Source of the DNA: a virus
Reading direction: 5' to 3' (one strand)
Virus record (IMG/VR): IMGVR_UViG_3300042905_002309
Location: 62,001-126,000 of that record
DNA: 64,000 nt
Part shown: positions 63,282 to 64,000 of the stretch, in pieces
Position numbering within the stretch: position 1 is the first letter of the stretch
How the letters are laid out: every line of letters begins with the position of its first letter
Program-made: the position numbers and the translations under genes
The notes under the pieces: model-generated
What the model was told of the DNA's origin: nothing
Databases searched by the model: none
Seen by the model: only the letters and a program-made list of their open reading frames with translations

Positions 63282-63824
63282 ATGAGTACAATTAAGAATA
63301 ATTTTATACAAAGAAACAACAACAAAAACACTAACAGTTTTTTTGATGCGGGTAAATATATTGACGAAATATTAGCAAATGATAAATATGCATATATCAT
63401 ACCTAATTCTTCATTGTACAATCTAGCCGTTAAACAGTATAATACTAATATCGAAAATACATTAATTCGACCATCAGTACCATCTTGGTTTTGTGGTAAG
63501 ATTAATCCAGCTACAGGAGAATTGATATCGACTTTAACGGACGAAGAACTTAGAGTTATTGGTGGGGTAAGTCCAACTAATGCAAATACCCAACCACCTT
63601 TATCTTCCCTTATAAATTTATGGCCTGTTGATGAATGTTTAAGTACTGGATTACCCGGTTCTACTGGATATAGCACATGTGAATCTGTGGATGAAATAAT
63701 AGATTCTACTACTGACTACAATAGTTCAGTAGATTCCTATCCACACGAACCAATTTTTATTAAAGGTGATAAACGACATTTCGATGATGTAGTAGGTGAT
63801 ATCATCAGTGGAAATTGGTGGTAA
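63282..63824 (+). CDS. hypothetical protein after the spike
   Basis: 180 residues from MSTIKNNFIQ (a start 18 nt upstream would overlap the spike stop). Hydrophilic, Asn/Ser-rich, WFCGKINPATGELISTLTDEELRVIGG and NLWPVDECLSTGLPG are its distinctive parts. Two Cys pairs are possible. A spike tip or baseplate accessory is likely by position only. Confidence 0.58.
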   Translation: MSTIKNNFIQRNNNKNTNSFFDAGKYIDEILANDKYAYIIPNSSLYNLAVKQYNTNIENTLIRPSVPSWFCGKINPATGELISTLTDEELRVIGGVSPTNANTQPPLSSLINLWPVDECLSTGLPGSTGYSTCESVDEIIDSTTDYNSSVDSYPHEPIFIKGDKRHFDDVVGDIISGNWW

Positions 63825-63832
63825 GGAGAAAT

Positions 63833-64000
63833 ATGAGTACAGAAAAAGTAACACCAGTTGAACCAACCGAAGTAATAACAACACCAGCAAAACCAGTTAA
63901 TGCGACTGATAGACTTGGTTGTTTAAAAACTCTAGCAGGATTAAATCAAAGTAAAACTGTTACATTTAAAGAACGTGCAGTAATGTTACGAGATTTAGCA
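63833..64000 (+). CDS. hypothetical protein, cut by window end
   Basis: First 56 residues visible: MSTEKVTPVEPTEVITTPAK then NATDRLGCLKTLAGLNQSKTVTFKERAVMLRDL. A flexible Pro/Thr start leads to a helical domain. AAGGAG precedes the ATG. The gene runs on beyond base 64000, so no function can be given. Confidence 0.6.
   Translation, partial: MSTEKVTPVEPTEVITTPAKPVNATDRLGCLKTLAGLNQSKTVTFKERAVMLRDLA

Noticed and set aside
1-64000. tRNA genes, integrase, terminase
   Set aside because: No cloverleaf, no integrase motif and no terminase Walker/nuclease motif found by reading; terminase probably lies outside the window.
1-64000. Stop-codon reassignment
   Set aside because: TAA, TAG and TGA all end well-supported genes at the expected place, and no gene needs readthrough.

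Overview
The window is a 64 kb slice of an AT-rich, strictly lytic-looking tailed phage of the T4 superfamily, distant from T4 itself. Recognisable T4-type genes are the head proteins gp23, gp22, gp21, gp20 and gp4, the neck and tail proteins gp13, gp14, gp15 and a gp5-like hub/spike, and a near-complete replication, recombination and late-transcription set (gp43, gp45, gp62, gp41, gp61, gp32, UvsX, UvsY, UvsW, gp46, gp47, gp55). The host cannot be named from the sequence. Promoters are sigma70-like, and many genes carry AGGAG-type ribosome sites. The standard genetic code holds, and no tRNA, integrase or CRISPR array is seen.

Layout: 1-4.8 kb (minus) is the prohead module: capsid protein, scaffold, small core proteins and protease. 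4.9-10.6 kb holds a phage Ro60/TROVE-like vWA protein, an HNH endonuclease, three repeated terminator/small-RNA-like units and a B12-dependent ribonucleotide reductase. 10.7-19.6 kb holds neck, portal, head-completion nuclease and tail-completion genes, interrupted by three HNH endonucleases. 19.6-22.4 kb (minus) is a small operon with a deoxyribosyltransferase, a GroES-like co-chaperonin, gp62 and dCMP deaminase. 22.5-30.7 kb holds primase plus a cluster of putative internal head proteins. 30.7-34.9 kb is uvsY-uvsW-55-47. 35-40.5 kb is a glycosyltransferase/methyltransferase island inserted between 47 and 46. 40.6-49 kb is nucleotide metabolism (GMP reductase, ThyX, MazG-like, thymidylate kinase), gp46 and two more glycosyltransferases. 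50-60.6 kb is the replisome. 60.7-64 kb begins a baseplate/spike module.

Two promoter classes can be read by eye. The early type is TTGAC-like, 16 bp, then TGn-TATnnT. The late type is nnTAAATA, close to T4 late TATAAATA and consistent with the gp55 and gp45 encoded here. In both classes a large subset places the predicted start site on or within one base of the A of the start codon, with no ribosome-binding site, which predicts widespread leaderless mRNAs.

The strongest candidates for undescribed biology are: (1) a 62-66 nt three-way-junction RNA with covarying stems, sitting between a late promoter and the start codon of three related HNH genes; (2) the leaderless early and late promoters; (3) an internal-head-type protein that carries a copy of the capsid protein N-terminal arm including its protease site; (4) a family of proteins with a shared capsid-targeting N-terminus; and (5) three small late-promoter/terminator units sharing a CCCGACAAGGTAG core beside the Ro60-like gene.
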